Shown here in pieces: positions 1 to 12,882 of a stretch of 64,000 nt of DNA (its first letter is position 1; every line of letters begins with the position of its first letter). The stretch comes from Cryptomeria japonica (lineage: Eukaryota > Streptophyta > Pinopsida > Cupressales > Cupressaceae). The stretch covers positions 234,082,803 to 234,146,802 of the forward strand of contig NC_081415.1 in assembly GCF_030272615.1 (NCBI RefSeq), given 5' to 3'. The notes under the pieces were generated by a model. The model did no database searches. It was not told the DNA's origin and was given only the letters and a program-made list of their open reading frames with translations. Position numbers and translations under genes: made by a program.

Positions 1-890
1 AAAGAAAAATGGCATCCACTACACAGAACACAAATATTTGTGCATGGAAACTCTGTAAGGGGAAAAACCACGGTGGGAAGCCTTACCCACAATCAAATGA
101 TACTACTGCAGATAGTATGTGTATACAATATGGAGTCTACACAAGCAGAAAGGCCAACTTCCTAGAGCTCACTTCTCAATTACAAGATGGGAGTCACATT
201 GAATACAATTTGATGATTAAATCCAATGATAATGTACTACTCAAAATAAAATCTTCTTATGCTGGATTCAGTACCGGTTAAGCTCTGCTAGTCTCCTCAA
301 TACCTTCCTTCAATCTTCAAATGATGTCTACGTGTATAGCTCTGCTTATTTTTGCATATACCTTATTACAATCCTTTTCGCATTCCACACCGATCTCACA
401 AATAAGATCTTACATATATATCGAAGCCTAAGACCAAATGTGTAGGTTGGCTTTACAAAGAATATTACAATAAAATCAATTACAAATAAATCGATATCCG
501 ATGCATCATGTCAGCTCAATGCATTTACAACAATAATAAAATCATCTCCATAATGTGTCATGCCGATCTGGAATAGATATGCTTGCCAGTGCATAACATG
601 GACCTATTTTCTGGTAACAACAAATATGCAAACCTGATTAGATCAATAACCAAATCACCAAAACCAAGTGATCAAATAGTGTCTTCGACATAACTAGGTG
701 GTCTCCAAGTCATTCCAAGTGTCGGTGAACAATATAACCTATCGGTAAACCAAATACCGGTGACTGTGCATAAGTCACTGACTTGTCAGTGAACAAAACA
801 AAGATCTCCAAGTGCCGATAAGTGTTGACAAGTGATGACAAGTGTTGACATCAATGACAAAATCATATAAACATATCCAAAATACCAACA
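1..890 (-). mobile_element. Copia-type LTR, minus strand, cut by window start
   Basis: On the minus strand this segment begins TGTTGGTATT at 890 and continues with the 'cattgatgtcaaca' wording seen at the starts of the other Copia LTRs in the window. Around 60-130 the plus strand reads 'gggaaaaaccacggtggg', the reverse complement of the 'ggtttttccc' block found in the LTRs at 22.45 kb and 28.2 kb and also present inverted near 29,735. The LTR end and the rest of the element lie outside the window, so solo LTR versus element end cannot be decided. A 90-codon open frame at 9-281 is antisense to this LTR and is not considered a gene. Confidence 0.6.
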
Positions 891-1530
891 AAGTAATGAA
901 GAGGCTTATTTTTACATCTTTATTGGTGGTTTTGGATCTCTTGTCATTCTATAAATTCAGTTTTTTGGGTGTAGAATTATGTGTTAATAGTTGAATGTAC
1001 ATTTCTCTATAAGAACAAAGGATATATGGGATGCCTAAAGAGGTTGTTTACATGTTTCCATTATGGAGGACAAGAGGAGAATGTAAGTGATTGTATTGTA
1101 AGAATATTTATTGTTGATAATGCAAGCTTGGCCTCTCTTCTTGGTGGAGTTTTTCCCCCTGAGGATTTCTCTATGTAAATCATGTGTTATGTGTTGATAT
1201 TATGTTTCTGATATATGTCGTATTCACATAAGATATGCTGATTAAGCATGATAAATAAGCTATTTTCTGGCATCATTAAGAAGAAGGATCTAATCTTGGT
1301 TTTCTAAATTAAGACAGATTAATTTTCCAATTTGCATGAGTGTCAAATTTTCATGTTGCATCTATGCAAGCCTTGTATCTCATCCTTTGATTATCTTATT
1401 GGATAGAGATTGATCTTCACAATATTTGACATTGAACCTGCTTGTTTCCCAACAAGTATTTTTCTTGGATTGGTCAATTAGGAATTTTACCTTGATATTC
1501 TTATAATCTTAATATGTATGGAGATCATAT
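891..1530. other. Non-coding relic with LTR-like stretch
   Basis: No gene is visible. About 1,120-1,250 reads like the transcribed part of a plus-strand LTR ('ggagtttttccccctgagg' then 'atgtaaatc'), a degraded form of the 'ggtttttccc...ttttccacgt' block of the Copia LTRs elsewhere in the window. A 65-codon frame (981-1178) runs through it and is probably chance. Confidence 0.3.
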
Positions 1531-1932
1531 CCTAGGCCTATGGATGCAAACTAAGATATCAATTTTCTATATCATAGCATTAGAATGTGAATAGGTTTAG
1601 CTACAATCTTGATATGAGAGTTGAAAGGATAGAATTATGTTCCTTTGTTGTAATGGAATTGAGATTTTGAAGTTTGTTCTTGAGATATAAGGTTACTGAT
1701 AGAAAATTGAGTGATTTTAACAAAACAGTAAATTTCAAAAATAATGATAAACACACTAAGTTAGATCTAGGATAGATATATAGAGAGGAACTTAGATCTA
1801 AAAATTGGAGCAAATAGTACTAGACATGGGTGCTAGGTACCCTAGTCTGAAGGTCTCCAAAAATGACAGAGATGAGCTAAAATGCAATCAAGAGGTGCTG
1901 AAATGTTATCTCCGAGAAGTTTGACCTATAAT
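1531..1932 (+). repeat. Left copy of a diverged direct repeat
   Basis: Matches 5889-6193 in the same orientation, starting at 'atcctaggcctatggatgc' and continuing with many substitutions to 'aagtttgacctat'. This copy contains about 115 bp (near 1,800-1,905) that the right copy lacks. Spacing of 4.36 kb would suit two LTRs or two internal relics of one element, but I see no TG...CA ends or flanking duplication. Confidence 0.6.
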
Positions 1933-4900
1933 TGTAGGCCAAGGGCACCTAGTGAATTAGTCCAGGGTATTTTTCTTGTTTAAAATTTGTCACAACCTGT
2001 AACAATCTACTCTACATTCCTAGACCACTTTCGTTATCAAAGATAAACATGCACAAATGAAAACCAAGGAGGAAGGGTTGTGCTATATATGGGATTGCCT
2101 AAGTCAAACCTTGTGTTGGTGTTCCATCCACAACAACTATTATGATGAAAGGTAGTGTGTATCCTAGGGAGGACAAAGGACAAACCATAATGAAATGCTA
2201 AAATAAAATGATAATACCTTAGGTATGAAAACCTCTCATGGAGTTCCACATAAAGGTGGTGATGAAATACTCTTTTCAAAAGTCCTACAAGTGTTAATGT
2301 AATAACATGAAAACAATAAATAATAAGCATGAATCCATACTTGAATGAAGAGTGATTGTAGTTTCTCACTCAATAGGCTAGTAAATTTAGAATTAGAATG
2401 CTTGCTTGATGATCTTAGATCAACATAATTGTATCTTATACTTTATGAATGATAGAATATTTGCATTACATGTATGGATAAAAAGGTATTTTCAAATGTA
2501 AGCCAACAACCATCGATCAAATGAAAAGATCAAGACTAGATCATGATTGATAGATGTTGATACTCACAAATATATGAATTTGGGTCCCTTTTGGAGGGAC
2601 TAAGGCATTGGGTTCCCAATTCCACTCAAAAAGGGCCCAATACAAGACAAATCAATGTGTTGGGGTCCAAAACATAGGACCCAACCTCATTATTAACATT
2701 TGATGATGATTAAGTTGAAATTTTAATAATTAAATTATAAGGTAGTATAGAGATTAAATGAGCTTAAAATGATTTAGGGCAAAGCACATTAAAGTAGGTG
2801 CCAAATAGAGTGTGAAATTGTAAAAGGTATACAATATATGACACTACATTTAGCCCACTTTAGTGAGAGTATGAACTGATACTCACAATCACAATAAACT
2901 AGTGAAAGTATATGAGAGCAAGACATACTAGGGGTAAGATAACACCAAGTTGAGAGAAGCAAAGTCCTCAAGCTCAGGCTCCTATCAAATCACACAAAAA
3001 AATGCAAAAGAAAGATACACTCAAGAATAAAATACAAGACACATAAAACACACACACACACACAAAGAAAAGCAAAGCAAACAAAGGAAAAGGAAAGGAG
3101 ACCAAAAATGTAAGTACCAAAGTAAAGGCTCCAAGAAAGCTAGTTGAAATCCCTTGACATAAATATTTTCTCAACCGCTAAGTATCATCCTCAAATTTAT
3201 ATTGCAAAATCACAAGTGGAATTATAGAAAGAGACACTTGAACATACACCATTAATAATATAAGGAGATTAGAATAATATTATATGGTCCAACAACTAGC
3301 AAGTTGTGTTATTCTAGTGGTCGATAGACATGTCATGAATTCTACTAGCCAACAAGTTGTGTTATGTTGGGTGATCCATGTATTGTAACAAAAATGATCA
3401 CACTAGGAAGACACCCTATACTAGATAATAAATACCATAGGGAGCATAAACAACAACAAAAACAACAATCAATCTATCAAGCCACACTATACTAGATGAC
3501 CAAAGCCTCAGGGAGTGCAAACATGTTTAAAAAAGGATTAATCTAGTAATTTGTGTTATTATAGATTTTAAACATGTTATGTCGGGTGATTCATAGACCA
3601 TCAAGGCCTTAGGAATCTCAAAAAAGGATTAAATTAGCAACCCACACTATGCTAGATGATCAAGAAAAGGTAATATGCTAGAAAATATGCTAAAGATAGA
3701 TTAATAGCCAGGCCTCATGGGGCATTATGTAACATAGCATCACCACTCAAGGGGTATATGAATAAAAAACAAGCAACAAGGAGGTTCATATGCCTCCTCT
3801 TAATATGTCAACTTATTTCTATGTTGATACCTTAAGGACAAGAGAGAGATCCCCTTCAACACCAAGGAGATATATTTAAGAAGATTGCAAGTGTCCAAGG
3901 TAGGAAGTATACAGACCTCTAAGAAAGGATGAGATCATCATAAAGGATAAAGTAGATGACAACAAGGGTGAAGGGATCCTTATCAAGGATACATAGCTAT
4001 CTAAAAGGCTAAGAGAGTGAGAGATGCTTGTCTAAGGATATCTACCTCTAAAATTAAAGGAGATCCTTAGAAAAGGATAAATTTTTAAACTAAGGGGGGA
4101 ATGGTGATCTCTACCAAGAATGCATGCCTTCCTATGAGCTAGGAGAGGGGATCATTGATAAAAGATTCACATTTTCAACTTGAAGAAGACATCAAGAGAC
4201 ACACTTTCAAGCAAGGATAAGTCCTTATCAAGGATGCACACCTCCAAGAAAGGAGGAGATCCTCATGAAGGACATACAATTCTATGCAAGGAAGGAGATA
4301 TTTATAAAAGACACATCTCCAACAAAGGGGAAAGATATCCTTATTAAGGATAAATGTTACCAAACTAATCTTGCCCCCTAGTGTATATGAAATATTAATT
4401 ACACTATAGGCTATTATGTTGTTACCCAAGTATGATTCCACATATAATTTTACCACCATGAATGATAATGAGCCCCAAGAAAGGGAAGCTACTAATGCCA
4501 CATAGTGAGGAGCAACATACTAGACACAAATTTTATAAATTCAGTTACATGAGAAATTGGATGAAGAATAAGTTGAATGTCACTTGTTATAGGAATGGTG
4601 TCATTAGTAAGGATTTTTATAAATTATCTCTTAAAGGCTCTACAATAAGTACTAGTATAATCATACATACAATGATAAGCACAAAAAAAGGAAATTATGT
4701 GGTCACCTTGTCAAGTTTCATAATATTTTTAGAGGAGGAAGATTAATCAAGTGATCTTTTAAGAGTCTTAACAAGGTTTGGTCTTCTCTAGATAGAGAAA
4801 AATGGTTAAACACTATTCCTATGGAATGTGAAGAAAAGTACTTTTGTATGCTAGGATGTAATGAGGGAATGGATGAAGGAAAAGGATAATTAGGGAATCC

Positions 4901-5888
4901 TATGCCTTCTCTATAATAATGAGGTGTGAGATCTATTAGAACCTTAGTTCCTTGTTGGATGTGTCAAGACCATGTCCAGGCATAATGGGGAAGAACTTAT
5001 ATAATTAATCTTATTCAAATTATTTTTATAATCATATTTTGAAGCACTAATAGGATGAAAAATGAATAAGGATTGATCCTTTTGGGAGGATCAAATCTTT
5101 ATTAGCATCGTTCATGTCAAACTAGGAGGTATTTCTAGTAAGGGATTCCTCTTTCATTAGGTTGTCCTTATCAATATCACGTGTTTGGAGGAGATGAAGT
5201 GTCTTCATATTTATATCTACTTAATTTAATATTAGGAGACATGTCATTAAGGAAATGGATGACATCCTGTTGCATTGGAATATCTTGATCAGTAAGGTAG
5301 TCAAGCTAGGGGAAGAATGAACATATTTCTTCATAAATGTGTTAAGATTTGAATTGTCAATGTCCAAAACATGTTCCTCTTGCACCAAAGTATCCTTATG
5401 AGGGAATTAAGTTTTGGGAAAAGATTCATCATCATTAAATTTAATGCTTCATGTCTAAGAGAGAGATATCATTGAGAGAAGTGTTAACGATATCATCTTC
5501 TTGCACCAAAATATCCTCACATGAATAAGAGAAGCTTTGGGAGATGTACAAACATGGTTCATCAAGGCTTCATCTCTAGAAGGGAGAATATTGGAATGAA
5601 TAATGACATTAAGTAAAGTGTCAAGTGTATCAACCCCCTTGCATCACAATGTGCTCATGGTTGGGATGAATTTTTGGAGAGGGATAAAGTGATATAAGAG
5701 TAGCTAAGCCACTATCATATGCACGAAATGTATTCATTGTAGAATTAAAAAAATTATCAAGTAATCAAGCACACAATGAGATATTAATTTTTTTTTAAAT
5801 TCTTTAAATTAAATTTTCATGTGCAATAGAAATGTCTAATCAATTAATCAATATATCTATCTAATCAAATCAGATTTTATCTAAGAAA
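1933..5888. other. Non-coding interval with degenerate internal repeats
   Basis: No coding sequence recognised. Two stretches of low-grade internal repetition are visible. About 3,290-3,700 has recurring 'ctagatgaccaa' and 'caagttgtgttat' phrases, and about 3,830-4,360 has recurring 'aaggata', 'gagatcctta' and 'atcaaggat' phrases. Both are typical of decayed untranslated regions of LTR elements. The remainder (1,933-3,289 and 4,361-5,888) shows nothing I can name. Confidence 0.35.
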
Positions 5889-6193
5889 AATGAGATCCTA
5901 GCCCTATGGATGCAAACTAAGATCTCAATTCTTCATAGCATAGCATTGGAACATGAATAGGTTCAATTACAATCCTAATAGGAGATCTAAATGCTAGGAT
6001 TTTTTTCCTTTGTTGCAATGAAATTGATATAGTGAAATGCGTGTTTAAGATCTAGGGTTAATGATAGAAAATTAGTGATTTCAACAACAACAATAAACTA
6101 TAGAAAGAATGATAAACACAGTAAGCCAAATCTGGGAAAAAGATACAAAGAGGAGCTTGGATATTAAATGTTATCTCCTAAAAGTTTGACCTA
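5889..6193 (+). repeat. Right copy of a diverged direct repeat
   Basis: Partner of 1531-1932: shares 'cctatggatgcaaactaaga', a run through 'gatagaaaatt', 'aatgataaacaca', and the terminal 'aagtttgacct'. It ends where the AT/AC microsatellite begins. See the left copy for interpretation. Confidence 0.6.
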
Positions 6194-6229
6194 GAACAAC
6201 ATATATAAGTATATATTCAAATTCTTTAT

Positions 6230-6518
6230 CAAATTATATAAAATATTATATACATATATGTATGAAAATTATACATAAACACACACACACACACACACAC
6301 ATATGTGTGTGTATGTATACATAACAACATATATAGGTATATATTCACTTTCCTTATCAATTTATATATTTCAATACATAATATATTATATGCATATATA
6401 TATATATATATATATATATGAAAATACATAAAATTACACACACACACACATATGCAAATGTATATGTATATGTATATGTATATATACATATATATACATG
6501 CTCATATATATATATACA

Positions 6519-6572
<54 letters not shown>

Positions 6573-6830
6573 CATGTACATATATATATGTGCGCGTGTG
6601 TGTGTATTTATACACATGTATACATGTATATATACACATGTAGATGTATATACATGTGTATATATATCTACACATGTATATATATGTACATAAATATATA
6701 CACACACACATATATAGATGTATATATGTATATAAGTATATGTATACACACATGCATGCATATGTATATATATGAATGAATGCATGTATGTATCTAGATA
6801 TATGTAAACACACACACATAAAGTATTTTA
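6230..6830. repeat. Compound (TA)n/(CA)n microsatellite
   Basis: About 600 bp of alternating purine-pyrimidine sequence: long TATA runs at 6,395-6,418 and 6,525-6,568, CA runs at 6,280-6,300 and 6,436-6,450, and mixed 'tatatgtaca' phrases. Five open frames on both strands run through it and give only Tyr/Ile/His/Cys-rich repeats; none is a gene. The block could extrude cruciforms or form Z-DNA (inference). Confidence 0.85.
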
Positions 6831-8328
6831 ATGAATGGAGAAATATTTATAATGGATCACATAATTTATTATAATTTTGGCATCTTCCTCTATGGGTATT
6901 AAGGTCCCAAAAAACCTTGTTCAACAAGGAGTTCTTAGTTTTTCAACAAAATATATAGACATAATAAAATTTCTTTATAACATATTATATATTCTCTCTA
7001 GATTTGTAAAAATTTCTCAATACCTTGCAACCGATAAAAAAGTTGTTAGTTTTCACCTTACCTCATCACTCTTGTATGTTTTGTACTCTTCCATTTATCA
7101 ACATAGTTTGTTGATCCTTTTACTTCCCTTGCTATGTTTATTAATTGTTCATACTTTAATGTATGAAAGTTCTTTTGCCTCTTTTGTAAGATGTATATTG
7201 TGTACATTTAGTTGCAAGAGCTATCACTAGATCTCCAATATTTTAAGTCTAATACAAATTCTATGGTAGCTACCTCTCTCCCTCTTGGTGCTTTTCAAAT
7301 CCATTACCTTCATATATCCTTACAGGATCTACTAACAACATAGATTTGTGTGAGTTTGAAACACTTTATGGGTTTCATGTGCTATTATGGTTAAGGAGTG
7401 TTAGTGAACAGATTTGCTCTTTGCTTCTAAATGATTAATTTTAAAACTCTGTTACCTTCTTTTAAGAACAAATGGTTTACTGAATAGTTGGGTAAGCATT
7501 TGTTCAAATCACCTCCCTCTAAATTTTTGCCTAGGTACAGCTCCCTATCTAGATTTTTCATAAAATGTGTTTTTGTTTTTATTTATATCCAAATGAAAAG
7601 ATTTTAACCAGAAAGCATATAAGGCCGCCTATTTCATTATTGGATGAAAGGCTATAACTTTCCTCATATCTCATAAATAATGGAAACTATCTTCTTAATT
7701 TTCAAAGTATGTAACTACAGCAACTGAAACAAAGTTCAATATACTTCTTCCAAATAAAGATGAATAGATTCAAGGAAAATGAATCCACCCACAAACATGA
7801 ATCTTTTCCAGAGTAAACAACACATTCAAAGGAAATAACATCAGAGGAATAATGAAAAACTGCAATGAAATAATCAAATACTGCTACTTGATCGGATGAA
7901 CATATGCAAAGACATGTTATCTATTCGGATTCAAAATACAAAGATCTTTCTTCTCCCCAAAAACAATATGATCAGATTTCATATATATATCTTTATGTAA
8001 TCAAAGACACAATGATACATATGCCAATCTTTTTCCACCATAGATCTCAACCATCTGATTCTTCCCTTGATTAAGAACAAGAAATATCAAAACAAACACC
8101 TTGTCCAAGTTTTCCAAAATTAGTTACTAAAATCTCACCCTTCTACCATCGGTTTTACTTAATTTATAGTCTAAACGGGGGGGGTCTCCTTGAAAACTCG
8201 ACCACTCCCTGATAAAATAGTTACGAAACCAACAGAAAGTATTTTGGGATAGTTATCCTGAAGTTTTTGCATAACTATGAAAAATGTTTAAAAAAAAAAG
8301 AAAACTAGCCCAAAGCGGATGCGTTATG
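6831..8328. other. Non-coding interval, nothing recognised
   Basis: AT-rich sequence without a coding frame resembling a known protein. A 117-codon frame at 6,877-7,230 has no recognisable domain and no neighbour support. The last 600 bp lie downstream of the minus-strand pseudogene at 8,329-11,405 and may be its 3' untranslated or element end. A G run (gggggggg) occurs near 8,180. Confidence 0.3.
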
Positions 8329-11300
8329 TCATATCTCATCATCATCGTCTTCTCTGTCTTCACAAGAGTCATGAGCAGCCATGAGTTCCTGGATCATTGA
8401 TTGTCTTGGGACTTTCATTGCATTAGGTTTCGCCTTTGCCACCTCTTTATTCCACTTGTGTTGCACCATCTTCTCTGAGTGCTTCGGCAGTTGATCATTC
8501 CCAATGAAAACCATAGATTCGATACTAGCCACTTTGGTTATATCCTCCGGCATGAAACTACTCCTAACTTTGATCTTCTCCATGTTCAACCGGAAAGACT
8601 TGATTGCTTCCTGTGTACTTGACCCGTAGATTCCTAGTTCCTAGTCATGATTGGGATTAACCACTTTATTATCCTTGACTATACTACTCTGCAAATCTTG
8701 GAGTTCATAGACGGAGGTTTTTGCATCCGAAATTACCGGCTGAAAGGTGAGCACCCACCACATGATAGTTTTCTTTAGCACAAAAAGTTGGCATTCATCA
8801 GATACTAGCTTAATTGAATGTTCTATCAAAAATCTGATTGTTCCATACTCTTTGATTTTGGTAAACAGAGGCAGGACATTTTGCCATTTGTGCTCTTCTT
8901 TCTCCCATGGTACAAGTTGATTTTGGATTTTGGAAATCAGGCTCTGTACTTCATCACACAACTTTCGGGAGTCGGTAATGTATTTTTCACAATTTTGACT
9001 ACTTGTTCAATCCATTTTTCAATTGCTTCAGTGATGCTCTTAGCCCGTTGAACTTGATTCATCAACTTCTTGTTTTTCGGAGAAGTTGGGTCAAAATTCT
9101 CAGTGGCATGGGATATTGGAATTGCTCCAAGGAAACCGATGCTATCGATGAACTGAGCCAAAACACTTATATGTCTTTTAAGTTCTCTTTTCTACCATCC
9201 ATCCTTCTCTGACTGGGTAAGCATTTTCTTCGCTGACACTTGAAAAAAATGGTTATCTATACCCCTGCTCATCTTTCCCAACTCTACTTTTGTGATTTCA
9301 AAATCATCAGAACCGGCCTGTTTGTTCTCATCTTTCGGTTTGTAAGAGGCAATTTCCACCGTCCATTTACCAGTTTCCTCGTCATTGTTTAGGTGCATGG
9401 TGGTCTTGAACCTCTTTGGCTTTGGATTCTTCTCAGAGTACTTTGCAACCATCTCCTGAATTGGAATGGTCACAGGAAGAAAGCTCCTTTTCTTGTTCAC
9501 TGAGGTTGTTAACCATTTAGGAGTCGCAGCAGCATGAGAAGTTCCTTCAATCATCTTTGGGGGTGGCATCATAGCCACAATCACCATTTGGGAGTCTAGA
9601 GCACAAGCAACTTCACCATCCAAATCTTCAATTTCAAAGATCTAAGCTTCAAGCACAGCATCTTTGACTCCCATATCCTCGACCTGGTCCATCCTCCTCT
9701 GGGCGACACTACGTGATTGAGTATGTCGAGGGGTACTGAAATCCAAAGTTGGGCTAGGTCTGCATCTAGGCTGAGCCAACTTGATTTCCTTACTTGCACG
9801 AATAGGAGCACTGTTAGAAGGACGTTTTGGTGAAGACATAATTCTCATAGAAAGGGACTTGGCGCCTGGCTTCATTGCTTTCTTTTTGACCACCCATGCC
9901 ACGGTTCTGTCCAAAACTCGTTCAGTTCTCAATTGTATGTCATCATTTTCCTCCTCATCCCAATTAATTGGGGGCATTTCAGTCTCTGCGTGGGCTAAAT
10001 ACCCTTGTTCAAACAGTTCAAGATAATCTTCTTCAAGCTCTTTAATATCTATCTTTATTTGCAGATAAATAACCTGTTCCAGCACCAATCTCATATTTTC
10101 TCTTGTGAAGACTTCAAGTTTATCTGAACAGTCTTCCCAGAAATCTTCTAACTGTGGTGTGGGAAGATAAGGCATTAAGCCAAGGCTCTGAGAAAATCCT
10201 TTATTGTCAAACCCTTTTCTTTCAGCATACAGAGAGAAATTAAAATTTCTAAGGTCTGCTCCTATACTTAGTGCATCAGACATTGAATTACAGGATAACA
10301 CTCCCAATTGTATTGGAAAATGACCTTCCCACTTGTCCTTAGGTTGTGCCTTCTTGACTATGGAAGTCAGTTGTTTGCATACTTCTGCTAGGACAAAACA
10401 ATCAAAACAAAAATGCGGAAGCTTGAAGGGTTCCTCTTCAAAGCCTCCTACTCATATATAGCAAAAGCGTGGGAACTGGATGTAAAAGCTTCCAAACTTC
10501 TTAATCAAGGACTGTGCATCATCTGAAATCCACTTGGATTTTGTACCCTTCAGTTCATGACAAATATCACCCAGGAATGCATTGTGTACCCTTTTGAAAT
10601 CTTGTAGGGCATTGTCTGTTTGCAACATTGGATAAAACTCATACACTGGAACATCTTCCTCAGTGGGCTGCTTGGGTATACCCATTAACTCCTTAACACA
10701 GGCCAGACAATACAAAAGATATAAGGACATGAAGAAGTTTTGTTGAAATTGTTTGGCTAGACTCAACTGCTCTCTCATTGAATCAGCAATTAACTCTGCC
10801 CAATCCAAATATTCTTTTCCTTCCAGAACTAATTACACATAGCAATATATCCAATCATCAAAGCTATAAGCTTCGGTAGAACCTCTGGCTCGATGCAACA
10901 GAAGTATTACATCATGGATATGTGGCAACATGTGGTTCTTGTTAGGATTTTTAGGTAGTCTAGAACCACCTCTCTGAGGGACCTTCAACCAGAACTTTGC
11001 CACATTATTCCTGTGTCCGGCTCTATCTGCATTGAACTCACTAACTGACTAAGTAGGGGAGAAGTTAGAAAACTGATAATCCGGTATCTTGAACACTGAA
11101 GCAATCACCTAGCGGTTAATGGCAAGAAGGGTTTCGCCATTATCCCTTTTAATAGTTTTAGATACAGGGTCATATCTAGCAATACACTCCCGAACCAGCT
11201 CTGGACAAGGAATTGTTGGAGGAAAGGCGGCAGCTTCTAAAAGTCCAGTACTCAAAATCTCTATACAAAAACACTTATCAACACCCTTGAACACCCTTTC

Positions 11301-11405
11301 TTTCAAATCTTCAAGGTTCTCGCCCTTCAGGTCAGTATCACTAACTATGGCTTCTATGGATGCCAAGCTAAAGACGTTTCCAAACAAGTGCAGAGTGGAC
11401 TTCAT
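8329..11405 (-). pseudogene. Unrecognised ~1,025-codon repeat-associated ORF, decayed
   Basis: Reading the minus strand from the ATG at 11,405 (MKSTLHLFGNVFSL...), one frame stays open for about 815 codons to near 8,960. It is broken only by in-frame stops: TAG at 11,109-11,111, TAG near 11,060, TAA near 10,833, TGA near 10,452, TAG at 9,642 and TAG at 9,192. A single frameshift near 8,950-9,000 moves to a second frame that continues, past one TAG at 8,641, to an acidic end (EDREDDDDEI). Visible pieces are a soluble N-terminal half, a central basic/Ser-Pro segment (about residues 450-540) and a C-terminal half with coiled-coil-like stretches. No RT, integrase, transposase or zinc-knuckle motif is seen. 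The early block around 'GETLLAINR' followed after a stop by 'FKIP' resembles the layout of plant transposon-associated mobile-domain proteins; that is an inference. Many stops are explainable by single transitions. Function unknown. Confidence 0.55.
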
Positions 11406-11423
11406 GATTTCAAAACAAGAAAC

Positions 11424-11502
11424 CTAAATTTGATTGCAGTGAAACCTTCTATATGAGAGAAAATGCAAGGGAAAACACTGGAGAAAATAAGGAAAGACTC
11501 AC
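11424..11502 (-). other. Probable 79-bp 5'UTR intron of the 8.3-11.4 kb pseudogene
   Basis: On the minus strand a consensus donor (AAG|GTGAGT, GT at 11,502-11,501) is followed by a pyrimidine-rich tract. The acceptor 'aaatttag' (AG at 11,425-11,424) lies about 19 bp upstream of the ATG at 11,405. Length and sites fit a plant intron. If real, the ORF belongs to a gene or element whose transcript is spliced. RNA evidence is absent here. Confidence 0.4.
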
Positions 11503-12529
11503 CTTCACAGCTGTATAATCGGACGACGACTAGCAACAAGAAAGACTCCTATCTAGGGATAATATAAACAAAAATCCAGTAGCAAGTAGCAAACACAGAA
11601 CACAAATGATTTTCATACCTTATAGAGAAAGGTAATAATACAGACACATTAAATGCAATTATTTCACAATTTCATTCTGAACGCAGCAAATTGGTAGATT
11701 AGACCCCCGCATGCATGCATTGAATGCATGGCGGCATACTTTAAGAAACTGCTAGTTCCCGAAACGTTCACTTACTTTGAAAAAGCCAAAGAATGACATC
11801 ACTTTACAATATGGTTCTACCTCTCCGTATTTAGCAATAAATGCACTTCTCAAAACATTAGAAACCGCAGGACCCACCAGCATTGAACCCATATGAACAT
11901 CTTGAACCAACTTCTTGAGTGTTCAAGTAGTTCAAGATGTACGTCGCGTCAAACTGTTGAACATATTTGAACCCTTTGAACTCAGTTCAACAAGCTCAAC
12001 ACAAATGTTATATCACCGAACAAGAAAAACTTTATGAAAGAGCCGCTGCAAAAACTTAGAGAAAATGTTTTCTAAACACCTTGGAACCTATTTAACCTAA
12101 ATGAACATCTTGAACCCAGTTCAGAACAATTCGACGTGTTCAAGGAGTACAATGAATTGTTTGAACTTGACTTAAATGACTAGAGAAAAGAATTTGAGGC
12201 CGCATTAAGGACTTGAACCAAGGTAATATGGTATGAACTAGGACTCCAACATAAAAAGGAAAAGATGACCCACTCTCGCCATCAAGAATAAATGACGCAG
12301 TAATAAGAAGAGAACATAATATCACCATCTATCTCTTTCAATTATTTTCCTTATTTCTTTTCTCTAAAAAATATTAGAGGAGGAGCAGGCATGTGTTAAG
12401 TTGGATAAACATTTTCACTTATGTTTAGAAAGGAATCAACCTTAGCAAGATCCCACGCTTGAGAGATCATTATATTGTGTCTCTAAAATGTTGAACTAGT
12501 TTTGACAAGGGTAAAATTTCCTGTGAAAA
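11503..12529. other. Upstream region of the minus-strand pseudogene, no gene
   Basis: No coding sequence recognised. The segment 11,880-12,240 is rich in the words 'ttgaac' and 'gttcaa' (more than ten occurrences, both orientations), giving many short inverted pairs. This could be promoter or LTR sequence of the element carrying the pseudogene, but no LTR ends were found. Confidence 0.3.
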
Positions 12530-12732
12530 CACCTATATCTATCTTCCTCTATCAATATCCCTCTCTTCTTCTATATCTCTATCTCTCGCTCTCTACTTCT
12601 TTCCTCTATCGCTCTTTTTGTATTGCCTCATTGTTTCTTGATTTTCTTTATCTATGTTTCCCTCTATCTATTTTTTCCCTATATTCTCAAGTTGGATGTC
12701 TCTTTCTATATTCCCCTCTTTATATTGCATGA
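12530..12732. repeat. CT-rich low-complexity tract
   Basis: Plus strand is mostly C and T ('tctatctctatctctcgctc'-like). A 76-codon open frame across it (12,502-12,732) is a composition artefact. Confidence 0.6.
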
Positions 12733-12882
12733 TTTTTAATTACATCATATCAAAAAAATAAAATATGAAAAAGTACCTTCTCTTCAAAAGTCCAAGTTGC
12801 ATCTACTTTCATGGCTACTTATTTACCAAGATTTGTTTTGATATCAATAATTTCTAATACATGTAGATCATGTACATCTCAA

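Noticed and set aside
9-281. 90-codon open frame at the window start
   Set aside because: Antisense to a Copia-type LTR; the same sequence type is non-coding at 29.7 kb and 22.4 kb.
6229-6819. Several 60-150-codon open frames on both strands
   Set aside because: They run through an AT/AC microsatellite and encode only Tyr/Ile/His/Cys repeats.
12502-12732. 76-codon open frame
   Set aside because: Lies in a CT-rich tract; composition explains the lack of stops.
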